Assembly (NCBI GenBank): GCA_045532175.1
Contig: JAZSFK010000021.1
Span: 1 to 32,819, forward strand
Source of the DNA: Fimenecus sp045532175
GTDB taxonomy: Bacteria > Bacillota > Clostridia > Oscillospirales > Acutalibacteraceae
Direction of reading: 5' to 3'
DNA length: 32,819 bases
The translations under genes were made by a program, and so were the position numbers. Positions 7,413 to 15,322 of this stretch are shown in pieces (position 1 is the first letter of the stretch; each line of letters starts with the position of its first letter). The notes beneath the pieces are model-generated. The model was given only the letters and a program-made list of their open reading frames with translations, made no database searches and was not told the origin of the DNA.

Positions 7413-8303
7413 TTATGCTACTTCGTTAATTGCCTTTGTGATGAACACTGCAGGGTCAGCATCAATAACAACGAAATCAATGTTCTTATTGATAAGGTCC
7501 TGAATAGCAAGTGAACCGTTTGAATATCCCTTAGGTTCAACTTTAAGACCTGCAAAGCCCCAATCCTCGTCACCTACAACATACCAGTTACCTGTTGTAC
7601 CGTTCTGGAAACCAGCCTTCTTTGTGCTGTCATAACCATTGAGGATAGCTTCAACATCTGCTACTGTCTTGCAGTTGTCAAATGTTGTGTCGTCACCTCT
7701 TACAACAAGCTTCTGATTAGCTGTGTAATATGAAGTTGAAAATTCAACGTATTCTTTTCTTTCTTCGTTAACTGTAAGACCTGCCATTGCGATGTCGCAC
7801 TTATGCTGGCCAACTGTCATACAAACTGCGTCAAATTCCATATCCTGAATAACAAGTTCCTGTCCGAGATATTCAGCAAGAAGAGCTGCGATTTCCATAT
7901 CAATACCATAGAACTTGTCGCCAACTTTGTACTCAAACGGTTCAAATGCTGCATTTGTTGCAACTACAAGCTGGTCCTTTGATGTGTCAAGTGCTGCTGA
8001 AGTAACACCGTTCTTCTTGCCATCACCGAAGTATGCTTCACAAATAGCATCGAATGTGCCGTCGCCCTTGATTTTAGCGATGAATTCATTTACCTTTGCA
8101 AGAAGTTCAGGCTGGTCTTTATCAACACCAAAAGCATAAAGTTCTTCTGTAAGTGCAATATCGATAACCTTTACTTTTGCAGTAACTGTGTTGTTAGCAC
8201 CATCATTAGTACCGTCATTGTTCTTACCGCCACAAGCTGCGAAGCAACCGATAACGATTACAAGAGCAAGAACTACTGAAAGAATTTTTACTGATTTTTT
8301 CAT
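7413..8303 (-). CDS. Amino acid ABC transporter substrate-binding lipoprotein, apparently circularly permuted
   Basis: A 296-residue lipoprotein: signal peptide, lipobox FAAC (Cys24; Cys20 also possible), then a Gly/Asn-rich linker. Residues 110-296 match the family-3 binding-protein fold from its normal beginning (QLVVATNAAFEPFEY, GIDMEIAALLAEYLG, DIAMAGLTVNEERKEYVEFS) to VVIDADPAVFITKAI, but then stop. The helix-rich segment that normally ends the family (LTEExYxxxVxKxxxELLxKxNxxxxxxKxDGTxDxIxxxYFG) is instead at residues 46-93, ahead of the first strand. The order is thus C-terminal module, linker, main body. It captures the amino acid for the transporter encoded downstream. Family assignment is sure; permutation is read by eye. 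Confidence 0.9.
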   Translation of the reverse strand: MKKSVKILSVVLALVIVIGCFAACGGKNNDGTNDGANNTVTAKVKVIDIALTEELYAFGVDKDQPELLAKVNEFIAKIKGDGTFDAICEAYFGDGKKNGVTSAALDTSKDQLVVATNAAFEPFEYKVGDKFYGIDMEIAALLAEYLGQELVIQDMEFDAVCMTVGQHKCDIAMAGLTVNEERKEYVEFSTSYYTANQKLVVRGDDTTFDNCKTVADVEAILNGYDSTKKAGFQNGTTGNWYVVGDEDWGFAGLKVEPKGYSNGSLAIQDLINKNIDFVVIDADPAVFITKAINEVA

Positions 8304-8345
8304 TTTAATCTACTCCTTATGTAAATTATTTTGAATTGCAGATAG

Positions 8346-8375
8346 ATTATATATCCCTTTTTCACAAAAAGTCAA
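8346..8375 (-). promoter_or_regulatory. Promoter of the amino acid ABC transporter operon
   Basis: On the minus strand: TTGACT (8370-8375), an 18-bp spacer and TATAAT (8346-8351). The leader is about 35 nt and ends in AAGGAG upstream of the ATG at 8303. Confidence 0.8.
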
Positions 8376-8413
8376 GTATTTATGCAGTTTTTGACTTCAA
8401 AAACATATATTTT

Positions 8414-8427
8414 TGAATATTTATACA
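8414..8427. promoter_or_regulatory. Possible ArgR (ARG box) operator
   Basis: TGAATATTTATACA fits the ARG-box consensus TGNATWWWWATNCA at every specified position. It lies about 70-85 bp upstream of the transcription start. A weaker match (minus strand TGCATAAATA) overlaps the -35 at 8373-8386, with centres about 41 bp (four helical turns) apart. This suggests arginine-responsive control of the transporter. AT-rich sequence can produce such matches by chance. The rest of 8304-8463 holds nothing else I can support. Confidence 0.4.
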
Positions 8428-8463
8428 CAAAATTTATGTATATTCTTGATTTTATGCATAAAA

Positions 8464-8886
8464 CTACTCTTTTTCCTTTTTTGAACTAAAAAATTTTTTC
8501 TCATTGTAAGAAGGATGTTTTTTGTTTATATAAAAATGAAATAAAAACAATACAACCATAGCAACAATACAATATATCAAAATTGAACACAACAAAATCA
8601 TTACAATTTTCCACATTCCGTTGTATTCATTCTGAAGCATCCTCATTTCACCTTCCATTTCAAACAGGAAAGGTTCTGAATTATATATAATGCCCTTGTC
8701 TTCAAGGATATTCATTATCTTTTGAGCTTTGTAAAAATAAAAGCCTGTAAATCCCGCAAGGGTCAGAGCACCTATTATAAAAACCAAAGCAAGAGATAAA
8801 TGAATATAAAAAATTCTTCGTATTCTTTTTTTCTGTTCTTCGTTAAGCTCCTCAACCTGTTCGTTGAGTCCTTCTACTTCCTGCAT
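8464..8886 (-). CDS. Small two-TM membrane protein of unknown function
   Basis: A 140-residue protein I do not recognise. An acidic, Glu/Gln-rich start (about residues 1-22, helical and possibly coiled-coil) is followed by a helix pair: TM1 around 28-52, an outside loop of about 40 residues rich in Glu and Met, and TM2 around 92-116, ending in a basic Lys-rich tail. The ATG has a good GGAGAAGG site. It has its own promoter (8920-8948) and is flanked by tRNA-Thr and the ABC operon without an obvious functional link. Confidence 0.65.
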   Translation of the reverse strand: MQEVEGLNEQVEELNEEQKKRIRRIFYIHLSLALVFIIGALTLAGFTGFYFYKAQKIMNILEDKGIIYNSEPFLFEMEGEMRMLQNEYNGMWKIVMILLCSILIYCIVAMVVLFLFHFYINKKHPSYNEKKFFSSKKEKE

Positions 8887-8919
8887 TTTACCTTCTCCGT
8901 AATCGAGTTATTTCGACTA

Positions 8920-8948
8920 ATTATATCATACATAAATCATATTTACAA
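8920..8948 (-). promoter_or_regulatory. Promoter of the small membrane protein gene
   Basis: On the minus strand: TTGTAA (8943-8948), a 17-bp spacer, and TATAAT (8920-8925) with an upstream TGA giving an extended -10. Confidence 0.7.
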
Positions 8949-8999
8949 TCGTGTGCGGTGGTCTTGTAAGTTTTAGTGAAGAGGTAACAGTGAATAAGT

Positions 9000-9031
9000 A
9001 AAAAACCTGAACGCTTACACATTCAGGTTTT
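9000..9031 (-). terminator. Terminator after tRNA-Thr
   Basis: AAAACCTGAA (9002-9011) pairs perfectly with TTCAGGTTTT (9022-9031) around a ten-base loop; the minus strand then has a T run. It begins three bases past the encoded CCA end of the tRNA. Confidence 0.85.
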
Positions 9032-9033
9032 TT

Positions 9034-9109
9034 TGGAGCTGCTAACCGGATTCGAACCGGTGACCTCGTCCTTACCAAGGACGTGCTCTGCCACCTGAGC
9101 CATAGCAGC
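9034..9109 (-). tRNA. tRNA-Thr, anticodon GGU
   Basis: A full 76-nt cloverleaf on the minus strand. The acceptor stem is GCTGCTA/TAGCAGC, the D stem GCTC/GAGC, the anticodon stem CGTCC/GGACG around loop TTGGTAA (anticodon GGT in DNA, reading ACC/ACU), the T stem ACCGG/CCGGT with loop TTCGAAT, then discriminator T and an encoded CCA. It follows the RsmF-like gene by 102 bp in the same direction and has its own terminator. Confidence 0.97.
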
Positions 9110-9211
9110 ATATTAAATTTGCAAGGGTTATTATACAAGTGTTTTGGGCGTTTGTCAAGGCAGTTTGTCAGAAAATCAGCGGGAGCAAGCCCCCGCCCTG
9201 CTATATATTTT

Positions 9212-10567
9212 TTATTTTGTACGTAATCCTTTCGGATAGTGGTTCTTTGCTCTGCCATTGGATATCTTTGCCCCACCGACTGTGCAACCTTCAACCATTA
9301 CAGCTGCCCAACCATTGGCACAGTTTGTTTCAAATTCTTCCCCATGAAGATACTTTTTGATTTCTTCGCTATCTGCGGTCAATTCAATTCTTCTTTTAAA
9401 TTCGTTGCCCATAGCCATAAAAAACTGATGATGTGGCTGTATGTAGTTTTTACGGATTTCCCCAATAGTTACACCACATGAAAAGGCTGTACCTTTTCCA
9501 ACAGAAAAATCAGGTGTGAAATAAACAGGGTTGCCGTTATACATAATTACATTACTCTTATCGTAATCCACAAGTGTATCGTTAAGGAACTCTGTAACTG
9601 TTTTATCAATTCTGTCTTTGCTTGTTAATGACACAGATTTGCCTGTGTAGTTTTCTTTTGTATTGTGAAGCACAGCCACGAACTGTCCTTCACCTTTTGT
9701 TTTATGGGGATAACAACGGCGGGAATAATGAAGATTTTCACATTTGCAACCGTCAAAAATTATTCCGTCAGCAGTATTTTTTGCAATTCTTTTGGTTGTC
9801 GGTATAATCTCAAATTCAGGATGACGCCCCAAAAAGGCATCAACAGTCATTTCGTTTTCTTCAAGAGAAAAAGTACAGGTTGAATAGACTATGTATCCTC
9901 CTGATTTAAGCATTTTGACTGCACAATCAAGGATTTCTTCTTGACGCTCTGCACACATTTTCACATTTTCAGGACTCCACTCATCAATTGCGATTTCTTC
10001 CTTACGGAACATTCCCTCTCCTGAACAAGGTGCATCGACCATAATCATATCAAAGGTTGCGGGAAACACTTTTGCTAATTTCTGTGGATGCATACATGTT
10101 GTGACTGTGTTTTTAAACCCCATTCGTTCCATATTGCCTGTGAGAATTTTGCATCTTGAAGGCACTATTTCATTTGAAACAAGAACACCGTTTTCACCCA
10201 ATTTATTCTTAATCTGACTACTTTTCCCGCCCGGTGCGGCACATAAATCGAGAACCTTCCATTGAGGCTCAATATCAATACTCTCAACTGGTACCATAGC
10301 GGCGGGTTCCTGAATGTAAATCATGCCTGCGTGGTGATAGGGGTGATTGCCAATACCGTCATATTCAAAATAAAAGCCATTTTCAACATAAGGAATTTTG
10401 CTTGTTGGGAAAGGATTTATTTTCTCAAAATCCTCAACTGAAATCTTATCTGTGTTTACACGAAATGCACGAACAGGGGACTCATCGTAAGACTTTTTAA
10501 AAGCCTCAAACTCGTTACCCAATAACATTTTCATTCTGTTTTCAAATTCAACGGGTAATTGTTTCAT
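9212..10567 (-). CDS. RsmF/YebU-like rRNA cytosine-C5 methyltransferase
   Basis: A 451-residue NOL1/NOP2/Sun-family enzyme that transfers a methyl group from SAM to cytosine C5 in rRNA. Visible are the SAM loop LDLCAAPGGKSSQIK, the motif IV catalytic region VDAPCSGEGMFRKE, and motif VI YSTCTFSLEENE with the second cysteine. The C-terminal part (about 290 on, ending GGAKISNGRAKNHYPKGLRTK) fits the extra RNA-binding domain of RsmF-type proteins. I chose ATG 10567 over the GTG three codons upstream because AGGTGAG sits at good spacing before the ATG. Its start is one base past the rsmE stop codon, so the two are translationally coupled. The exact target base cannot be read. Confidence 0.88.
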   Translation of the reverse strand: MKQLPVEFENRMKMLLGNEFEAFKKSYDESPVRAFRVNTDKISVEDFEKINPFPTSKIPYVENGFYFEYDGIGNHPYHHAGMIYIQEPAAMVPVESIDIEPQWKVLDLCAAPGGKSSQIKNKLGENGVLVSNEIVPSRCKILTGNMERMGFKNTVTTCMHPQKLAKVFPATFDMIMVDAPCSGEGMFRKEEIAIDEWSPENVKMCAERQEEILDCAVKMLKSGGYIVYSTCTFSLEENEMTVDAFLGRHPEFEIIPTTKRIAKNTADGIIFDGCKCENLHYSRRCYPHKTKGEGQFVAVLHNTKENYTGKSVSLTSKDRIDKTVTEFLNDTLVDYDKSNVIMYNGNPVYFTPDFSVGKGTAFSCGVTIGEIRKNYIQPHHQFFMAMGNEFKRRIELTADSEEIKKYLHGEEFETNCANGWAAVMVEGCTVGGAKISNGRAKNHYPKGLRTK

Positions 10568-10568
10568 T

Positions 10569-11315
10569 TTACTCACCTAAATTCATTTCAGCATACAACA
10601 TACACATAGAAACAGATGTAATTGCTGCCGTTTCTGTACGGAGAATTCTCTTTCCGAGTGAAATCACTTTTCCACCATTTTCAAATGCTTGTTCTACTTC
10701 TTTTTCATCAAACCCACCCTCGGGGCCGATTAAAATTCCTACGGACATACCCGCCTTGATTTCAGCAAGGGCATTTTTTGTATCTTCCATACCGTTTTTG
10801 CTTTCATAGGGTACTAAAAGCAAATCAAGAGTTTCCGCCTTTTCCAAAGCCTGTTTATATGTAAGAACATCTGAAATTTCAGGTATTCTGTTGCATTTAC
10901 TTTGCTTTGCAGCACTTTCGGAAATACTCTGCCAACGAGAAACCTTGCTTTTCTTTTTCTTGTCGTCGAGTTTTACAACGCAACGACTCATTTCAACGGG
11001 AATTACACTCGCAACGCCTAACTCAACGGTTTTTTGGATAATTAACTCCATTTTGTCTCCTTTTGGAAGTCCCTGGAAAAGATAAATACTAATTGGAAGG
11101 CTTGTGTCATTATAGTTTTCTTCAATAATCTTTGCGATTACTGAGTCATTTTTAAAGCCTTCAATTTCACAAAGATTACTGACACCGTTATCACTTACAA
11201 GAAAGGTATCGCCAACACTCATTCTAAGCACATTTTTAATGTGGTTAAAATCAGTTCCCGTTATCACATATTTATCATTCAGTTTCTGACCTTCATTAAC
11301 GAAAAAGTTATACAT
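10569..11315 (-). CDS. rsmE: 16S rRNA (uracil1498-N3)-methyltransferase
   Basis: A 248-residue SPOUT-class methyltransferase of normal length. An N-terminal PUA-like RNA-binding part (about 1-70, including HIKNVLRMSVGD) precedes the knot domain. Family motifs are LFQGLPKGDKMELIIQKTVELG, SAAKQSKCNRIPEI, the SAM-binding LIGPEGGFDEKEVE and the terminal SLGKRILRTETAAI. It methylates N3 of U1498 in the 16S decoding region. No promoter is obvious in the 20 bp after the preceding terminator, so it may rely on read-through. It is directly followed by the RsmF-like gene, giving a two-gene rRNA modification unit. Confidence 0.93.
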   Translation of the reverse strand: MYNFFVNEGQKLNDKYVITGTDFNHIKNVLRMSVGDTFLVSDNGVSNLCEIEGFKNDSVIAKIIEENYNDTSLPISIYLFQGLPKGDKMELIIQKTVELGVASVIPVEMSRCVVKLDDKKKKSKVSRWQSISESAAKQSKCNRIPEISDVLTYKQALEKAETLDLLLVPYESKNGMEDTKNALAEIKAGMSVGILIGPEGGFDEKEVEQAFENGGKVISLGKRILRTETAAITSVSMCMLYAEMNLGE

Positions 11316-11334
11316 AAATATTATCCTTTACAAA

Positions 11335-11368
11335 CAAAAACGGTGAAGTAATAGAATCCCTCCACCGT
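11335..11368 (-). terminator. Terminator after the lipid kinase gene
   Basis: On the minus strand ACGGTGGAG pairs with CTTCACCGT (11340-11368, with one G-U pair), followed by a T run (11335-11339). Only 20 bp remain before the rsmE start, so rsmE probably depends on partial read-through. Confidence 0.75.
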
Positions 11369-11375
11369 CTCCATC

Positions 11376-12302
11376 TTATATCAATTCGAGAAATTTTGAG
11401 CCACGAGGAACAATAAATGTAATTGCACCCTCTAAAAGCCGGAACTCACGTTCTGTAACAAAATCACATTCGCCGTCAACATTAACTGCCGCGGGTTTCT
11501 CGCTTTCAATCTTTACCTTTTTACAATGCACAAGCCTTGTAAAGTCCCAATTAAGGTGTTCACCTTTTTTATATTTTGCAAGAAGGGGAACTAATCCAAA
11601 TACCCCTTTTTTTGCAATTTCAGGAGGATATTTAACCATAACACAATCGATAAGACCGTCGTTCGGCATAGCCCCGGGTGCTGCCATATATCCACCACCA
11701 TACCAACGGGAGTTTCCTATATAGCAGAAAAGGAAATCATCATCATAAACCTTATCATCATCGATAGTGATTTTAAAATGATTTTTAATTTTTCCCTTAA
11801 AAACACATTTCAGTGCAGAAAGAGTATATGCAATCTCGCCATTTACCATAGGAATTTGTTTGAAATCTGCCTGTCCTGCACAAACCTCTGAATCAACACC
11901 CATAGCACACTCATTAATTGCAATCTGCCCATTAGTTTCAATAAGGTCCAGCTTTACCGGTACACCATTAACATGGTCATCAAGATTTGTGTTTCTTCCA
12001 AAAATACGGCAGAAATCATTACCTGAACCCAAAGGAATATTAGCAACCTCACAATTTGGATACTTGTAACATCCGTTTACAATTTCGTAAAGTGTTCCGT
12101 CACCGCCACAGGAATAAAAGCGAACGGGGTCACCCTTCTTTGCAATTTCCTCCACGTAACGCATACCATCACGACTTGCAGTTGTTACATAAATACCTGC
12201 GTCAAGATTCTTTTCTTTTATATATTTTTCAATTGTAGGGATATAGTTTTTCGCATTTTTACCCTTACCGGAAACGGGGTTGACTACAAAAATGTGTTTC
12301 AT
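11376..12302 (-). CDS. YegS/DagK-family lipid kinase
   Basis: A 308-residue protein of the diacylglycerol-kinase-like family, which phosphorylates lipid alcohols such as diacylglycerol in phospholipid turnover. The start MKHIFVVNPVSGKG carries the NP-SGKG nucleotide-binding element, and GGDGT (66-70) is the catalytic-domain signature, followed by IPLGSGNDFCRIFG. The C-terminal half contains GGGYMAAPGAMPNDGLID and VNVDGE, both typical of the family. Length is normal. It starts 10 bp after the THUMP methyltransferase gene and ends in its own terminator. Exact substrate is not resolved. Confidence 0.88.
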   Translation of the reverse strand: MKHIFVVNPVSGKGKNAKNYIPTIEKYIKEKNLDAGIYVTTASRDGMRYVEEIAKKGDPVRFYSCGGDGTLYEIVNGCYKYPNCEVANIPLGSGNDFCRIFGRNTNLDDHVNGVPVKLDLIETNGQIAINECAMGVDSEVCAGQADFKQIPMVNGEIAYTLSALKCVFKGKIKNHFKITIDDDKVYDDDFLFCYIGNSRWYGGGYMAAPGAMPNDGLIDCVMVKYPPEIAKKGVFGLVPLLAKYKKGEHLNWDFTRLVHCKKVKIESEKPAAVNVDGECDFVTEREFRLLEGAITFIVPRGSKFLELI

Positions 12303-12312
12303 AACTGTTCTC

Positions 12313-13428
12313 CTATTTATAATACATATATAATTGGCATTTAATCATACCATTATACAATTTTCGACGTTTATCTGCTTTTCTGCCAAAGACTTTTTCA
12401 AACTCTTCGTCAGGACTTATAATATAGTATGCCCAACCACGGTCAGGAGTAAAGATTTTTCCCATTGTTTTATAAATATCTTCAGCTGCCTTTATATCCA
12501 GCATTCTTTCACCATAAGGTGGGTTGCAAATTACCGTACCCTTTTCACTTTTGCGGGTAAAATCTTTTAAATCTCTTTTTGAAAGGTCGATTTTCATTCC
12601 AACTCCTGCACGTCTTGCATTTTCCCTTGCAATTTCAAGAGCACGAAAATCAATGTCGGAGCCATAAGCCATAAAGTCGGCATCCTGAATAACCAAATCT
12701 GCCGCCCTCATTCTTTCTTGTTGCCAGAATTTGGAATCTATGTTTTCAAATCTTTCAGAAATAAATGAGCGCTTAAGTCCCGGTGCAATATTAAGCGCTT
12801 TCATAGCACCTTCAATAAGAATTGTACCTGAGCCGCAGCAAACATCATAAAGCGTATGATAATGACGAAGTCGTGCAAGGTCTGCCATCGCTGCCGCAAG
12901 TGTTTCCTTTATTGGTGCGGAGTTTGATACAGGACGATAACCTCTTTTATGAAGTCCCACACCTGACGTATCAATAAATACAGTTACAATGTCCTTCATA
13001 ATTGAGAATTGTATCTGGTGAGTTACACCGGTTTCCTCAAACCATGAGATTTTATATTTTTCCTTTAATCTTTCAACTACAGCCTTTTTGATAATTGCCT
13101 GACAGTCACTTACGGAAAAAAGTTTCGAATTAAGTGAATATCCTTTTACAGGAAAAGCATCAGTCTTTCCAACCCAATCCTCCCAAGGTAATTTTTTAAC
13201 ACCTTGAAAAAGTTGTTCAAAGGTCACCGCTTTAAATTCACCCATACGGATTAAAATTCTTTCGCTGTATCGTGAACAAATATTAGCACGGGCAAGGATA
13301 TTCTCATCACCCTCAAAATCAACTCTGCCGTTGTTTGCCACAACATTCAAAGCATCCATATCACGTAATTCCTGAGCAACCAAGCCCTCCAATCCTAAAA
13401 GGCAAGGTGCAGAAAACTTAATCAACAT
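12313..13428 (-). CDS. THUMP-domain class I SAM-dependent RNA methyltransferase (RlmL-N/YpsC type)
   Basis: A 371-residue protein with an N-terminal THUMP/ferredoxin-like RNA-binding region (about 1-155, starting MLIKFSAPCLLGLEGLVAQE) and a C-terminal UPF0020 methyltransferase domain. The latter shows HKRGYRPVSNSAPIKETLAA, the SAM motif LYDVCCGSGTILIE and the N2-guanine catalytic motif NPPYGERM. The family methylates guanine N2 in rRNA. I chose ATG 13428 rather than the ATG at 13455: GGAG lies 7 nt before 13428, and the predicted transcription start (about 13453) would leave the upstream ATG without a leader. It is the first gene of an operon with the lipid kinase. Confidence 0.88.
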   Translation of the reverse strand: MLIKFSAPCLLGLEGLVAQELRDMDALNVVANNGRVDFEGDENILARANICSRYSERILIRMGEFKAVTFEQLFQGVKKLPWEDWVGKTDAFPVKGYSLNSKLFSVSDCQAIIKKAVVERLKEKYKISWFEETGVTHQIQFSIMKDIVTVFIDTSGVGLHKRGYRPVSNSAPIKETLAAAMADLARLRHYHTLYDVCCGSGTILIEGAMKALNIAPGLKRSFISERFENIDSKFWQQERMRAADLVIQDADFMAYGSDIDFRALEIARENARRAGVGMKIDLSKRDLKDFTRKSEKGTVICNPPYGERMLDIKAAEDIYKTMGKIFTPDRGWAYYIISPDEEFEKVFGRKADKRRKLYNGMIKCQLYMYYK

Positions 13429-13459
13429 TAAACTACTCCATTTTACATTATTCATAGAA

Positions 13460-13488
13460 AGTATAAATGATTATCTAACGAATGTCAA
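13460..13488 (-). promoter_or_regulatory. Promoter of the methyltransferase-lipid kinase operon
   Basis: On the minus strand: consensus TTGACA (13483-13488), a 17-bp spacer and TATACT (13460-13465). Confidence 0.85.
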
Positions 13489-13519
13489 CTGTGATAAAAA
13501 TCTTTTTTGTATTATTAAA

Positions 13520-13550
13520 ATAAAAACCCCACAGATTTTCTCTGCGAGGT
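13520..13550 (-). terminator. Terminator of the LRR-dockerin gene
   Basis: ACCCCACAGA (13526-13535) pairs with TCTGCGAGGT (13541-13550) with two mismatches; a T-rich run follows on the minus strand, 18 bp past the stop codon. Confidence 0.65.
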
Positions 13551-13567
13551 CTTTATACATCATTACT

Positions 13568-14863
13568 TTATTTAACTTCTCTTGTACCTGCCACAATCTG
13601 AAGAATCCAACGTGCATCAATGGAGGCTAACTTGCCATCCTTGTTAACGTCTGCACGTATAAACTGCTCTTCATCCAAATCTCTCATCAACGCAACAGCC
13701 TGTAATGCCCAACGAGCATCAAGCGAAGTCACTTCGCCGTCACCATTTACGTCACCGTAAAGGATTTTTGGTAAAAGGTCATTTTTCTCTGCGAACTCAT
13801 AGGCAACAGAACCTTTTTCCGCAGTAATCTGAACCTTTTCACAACCACCAAAGGCAGTGTCATCAATTGCAGTTACCGTTGCAGGAATTGTAATCTTTTT
13901 AAGATTTTCGCAGCCCTCAAAAGCACCTGCTTCAATTGCAGTAACACCCTCAGGAATAACTAATTCCTCAATAATTGCGCCCTCAAAAGCACCTGCTCCG
14001 ATAGTTTTTACTGTTTCGGGAATTGCAAAGTTTGTCAAATCCGCCTTATTGGGAACATATACAATCGTTGACTTATCCTTATTATAAAGAATGCCTGATG
14101 CTGATGAATATGCTTCGTTACCCTCTGCTACACTGATGGCAGTTAAATCCTCACAATGACAGAAAGCATATTTGCCGATTCCCTTTACATTCGCAGGAAT
14201 TGAAATTTCATTAATACCTGAATTATTGAACGCATAGTTTCCAATATATTCTACATTTTCAGGAAGAACAACTGTATCAAGAGCAGTACAGCCTACAAAA
14301 GCATAAGCCTCAATATTTTTAACAGTTGTCGGTAAAACAACCTCTGTCAATGCTTCGCAATCTCTGAAAGCAAGAAGACTTACTTTTTCCATTCCTTCAG
14401 GAAGAGTAACCTTTGTAAGCTTTTTGCTGTTTCTGAATGCTGCATCAGCCATTACAGTTGTTCCCTCTTTAACTGCATATTCACCCTCAATAGATGTCTT
14501 TGCAATGATAAGGAACTTGCCAATATAAAGCACACCATTTTCCCAGTTCGCATCGTTTTTATATAATGCTGTCTTTGTAAAAGCAAACTGACCAATAGTT
14601 TCAACTGTATCAGGAATCTCAACAGTAGCAATTTCAGGATTTTTTTCAAAGGCACGATTGCCAATTGCAACAACGGTATAACCGTCAACAGTTGCAGGAA
14701 TCACAAGGTCAACCACCCCTGCTTTTGCACCTGTAACCTCGCAGGTCTTTTCTTCTTCGGAAATGACCTTGTAAACTATGTCAGAGTCTTCCGCAAAAGC
14801 CATTACTGAAAATACTGACAATGCCATTACCAATGCCAAAACAATAGAAGTTATTTTTTTCAT
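13568..14863 (-). CDS. Secreted BspA-like leucine-rich-repeat protein with C-terminal type I dockerin
   Basis: A 431-residue exported protein. A signal peptide (1-24, cut after VMAFA) leads into LRR_5/BspA-type repeats of about 23 residues with the pattern IGxxAFxxCxxLxxVxIPxxVxxI, roughly residues 60-350; ILYxxDKSxIVYVPN is the usual interruption. The last 66 residues form a dockerin with two Ca2+-binding loops, DVNGDGEVTSLD and DVNKDGKLASID, each followed by ARWALQ or ARWILQ. Dockerins plug into cohesins on a scaffold or cell-surface anchor; BspA repeats usually mediate adhesion or glycan/protein contacts. No cohesin is in the window. The two loops are nearly identical, which would allow binding in two orientations. 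Confidence 0.9.
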   Translation of the reverse strand: MKKITSIVLALVMALSVFSVMAFAEDSDIVYKVISEEEKTCEVTGAKAGVVDLVIPATVDGYTVVAIGNRAFEKNPEIATVEIPDTVETIGQFAFTKTALYKNDANWENGVLYIGKFLIIAKTSIEGEYAVKEGTTVMADAAFRNSKKLTKVTLPEGMEKVSLLAFRDCEALTEVVLPTTVKNIEAYAFVGCTALDTVVLPENVEYIGNYAFNNSGINEISIPANVKGIGKYAFCHCEDLTAISVAEGNEAYSSASGILYNKDKSTIVYVPNKADLTNFAIPETVKTIGAGAFEGAIIEELVIPEGVTAIEAGAFEGCENLKKITIPATVTAIDDTAFGGCEKVQITAEKGSVAYEFAEKNDLLPKILYGDVNGDGEVTSLDARWALQAVALMRDLDEEQFIRADVNKDGKLASIDARWILQIVAGTREVK

Positions 14864-14915
14864 AATAATTTATCCTTCCCATTTTATACTGATTTTTAGA
14901 AAATCCTACAAATAA

Positions 14916-14944
14916 ATTAAATCACAATAGCCCCAATTTGTCAA
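14916..14944 (-). promoter_or_regulatory. Promoter of the LRR-dockerin gene
   Basis: On the minus strand: TTGACA (14939-14944), a 17-bp spacer and TTTAAT (14916-14921). The stretch from here to 15015 shows no gene. Confidence 0.7.
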
Positions 14945-15015
14945 GAAGAACACCGACACCGTCAAACCCGGAGAAGAATACCATTTGCAGCAGACAGATG
15001 CTTTATGCCAAGACA

Positions 15016-15043
15016 ACAAAAAACCCACTCGAGTGAGTGGGTT
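15016..15043 (-). terminator. Terminator of the rpsF-ssb-rpsR operon
   Basis: AACCCACTC (15022-15030) pairs perfectly with GAGTGGGTT (15035-15043) around a four-base loop, with a T run on the minus strand, 10 bp past the rpsR stop codon. Confidence 0.9.
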
Positions 15044-15052
15044 AATTTTTTA

Positions 15053-15295
15053 TTAGTCGTTTGTGTAAGGCATGAGAGCGATTTGACGAGCTCTTTTGAT
15101 AGCTGTTGTAAGCTCTCTCTGATGATATGCACAAGTGCCTGTTACACGGCGAGGAAGAATCTTTGCTCTTTCTGATGTGTAACGACGAAGCTTTGCTGTA
15201 TCCTTGTAGTCGATTTTCTCAACTTTTTCTACACAAAATGCACAAACCTTTTTGCGACCTTTTCTGTTAGGTCTTGCGTTCTTATCGTATGCCAT
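15053..15295 (-). CDS. rpsR: 30S ribosomal protein S18
   Basis: An 80-residue basic protein with S18 marks: KKVCAFCVEKVEKIDYKD near the N-terminus, LRRYTSERAKILPRRVTGTCAYHQREL, and the terminal AIKRARQIALMPY. Four cysteines/histidines (CxxC plus Cys/His) could bind zinc, as in many Clostridia. S18 sits with S6 on the small-subunit platform. Third gene of the rpsF-ssb-rpsR operon, 27 bp after ssb, with an AGGAGG-type site. Confidence 0.97.
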   Translation of the reverse strand: MAYDKNARPNRKGRKKVCAFCVEKVEKIDYKDTAKLRRYTSERAKILPRRVTGTCAYHQRELTTAIKRARQIALMPYTND

Positions 15296-15322
15296 TTTAG
15301 TTTTCCTCCTATTAAGATTTAC

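Noticed and set aside
8926..9294. A 122-codon open frame across the tRNA-Thr gene
   Set aside because: It runs through the tRNA, its terminator and part of the RsmF-like gene, so it is a chance frame.
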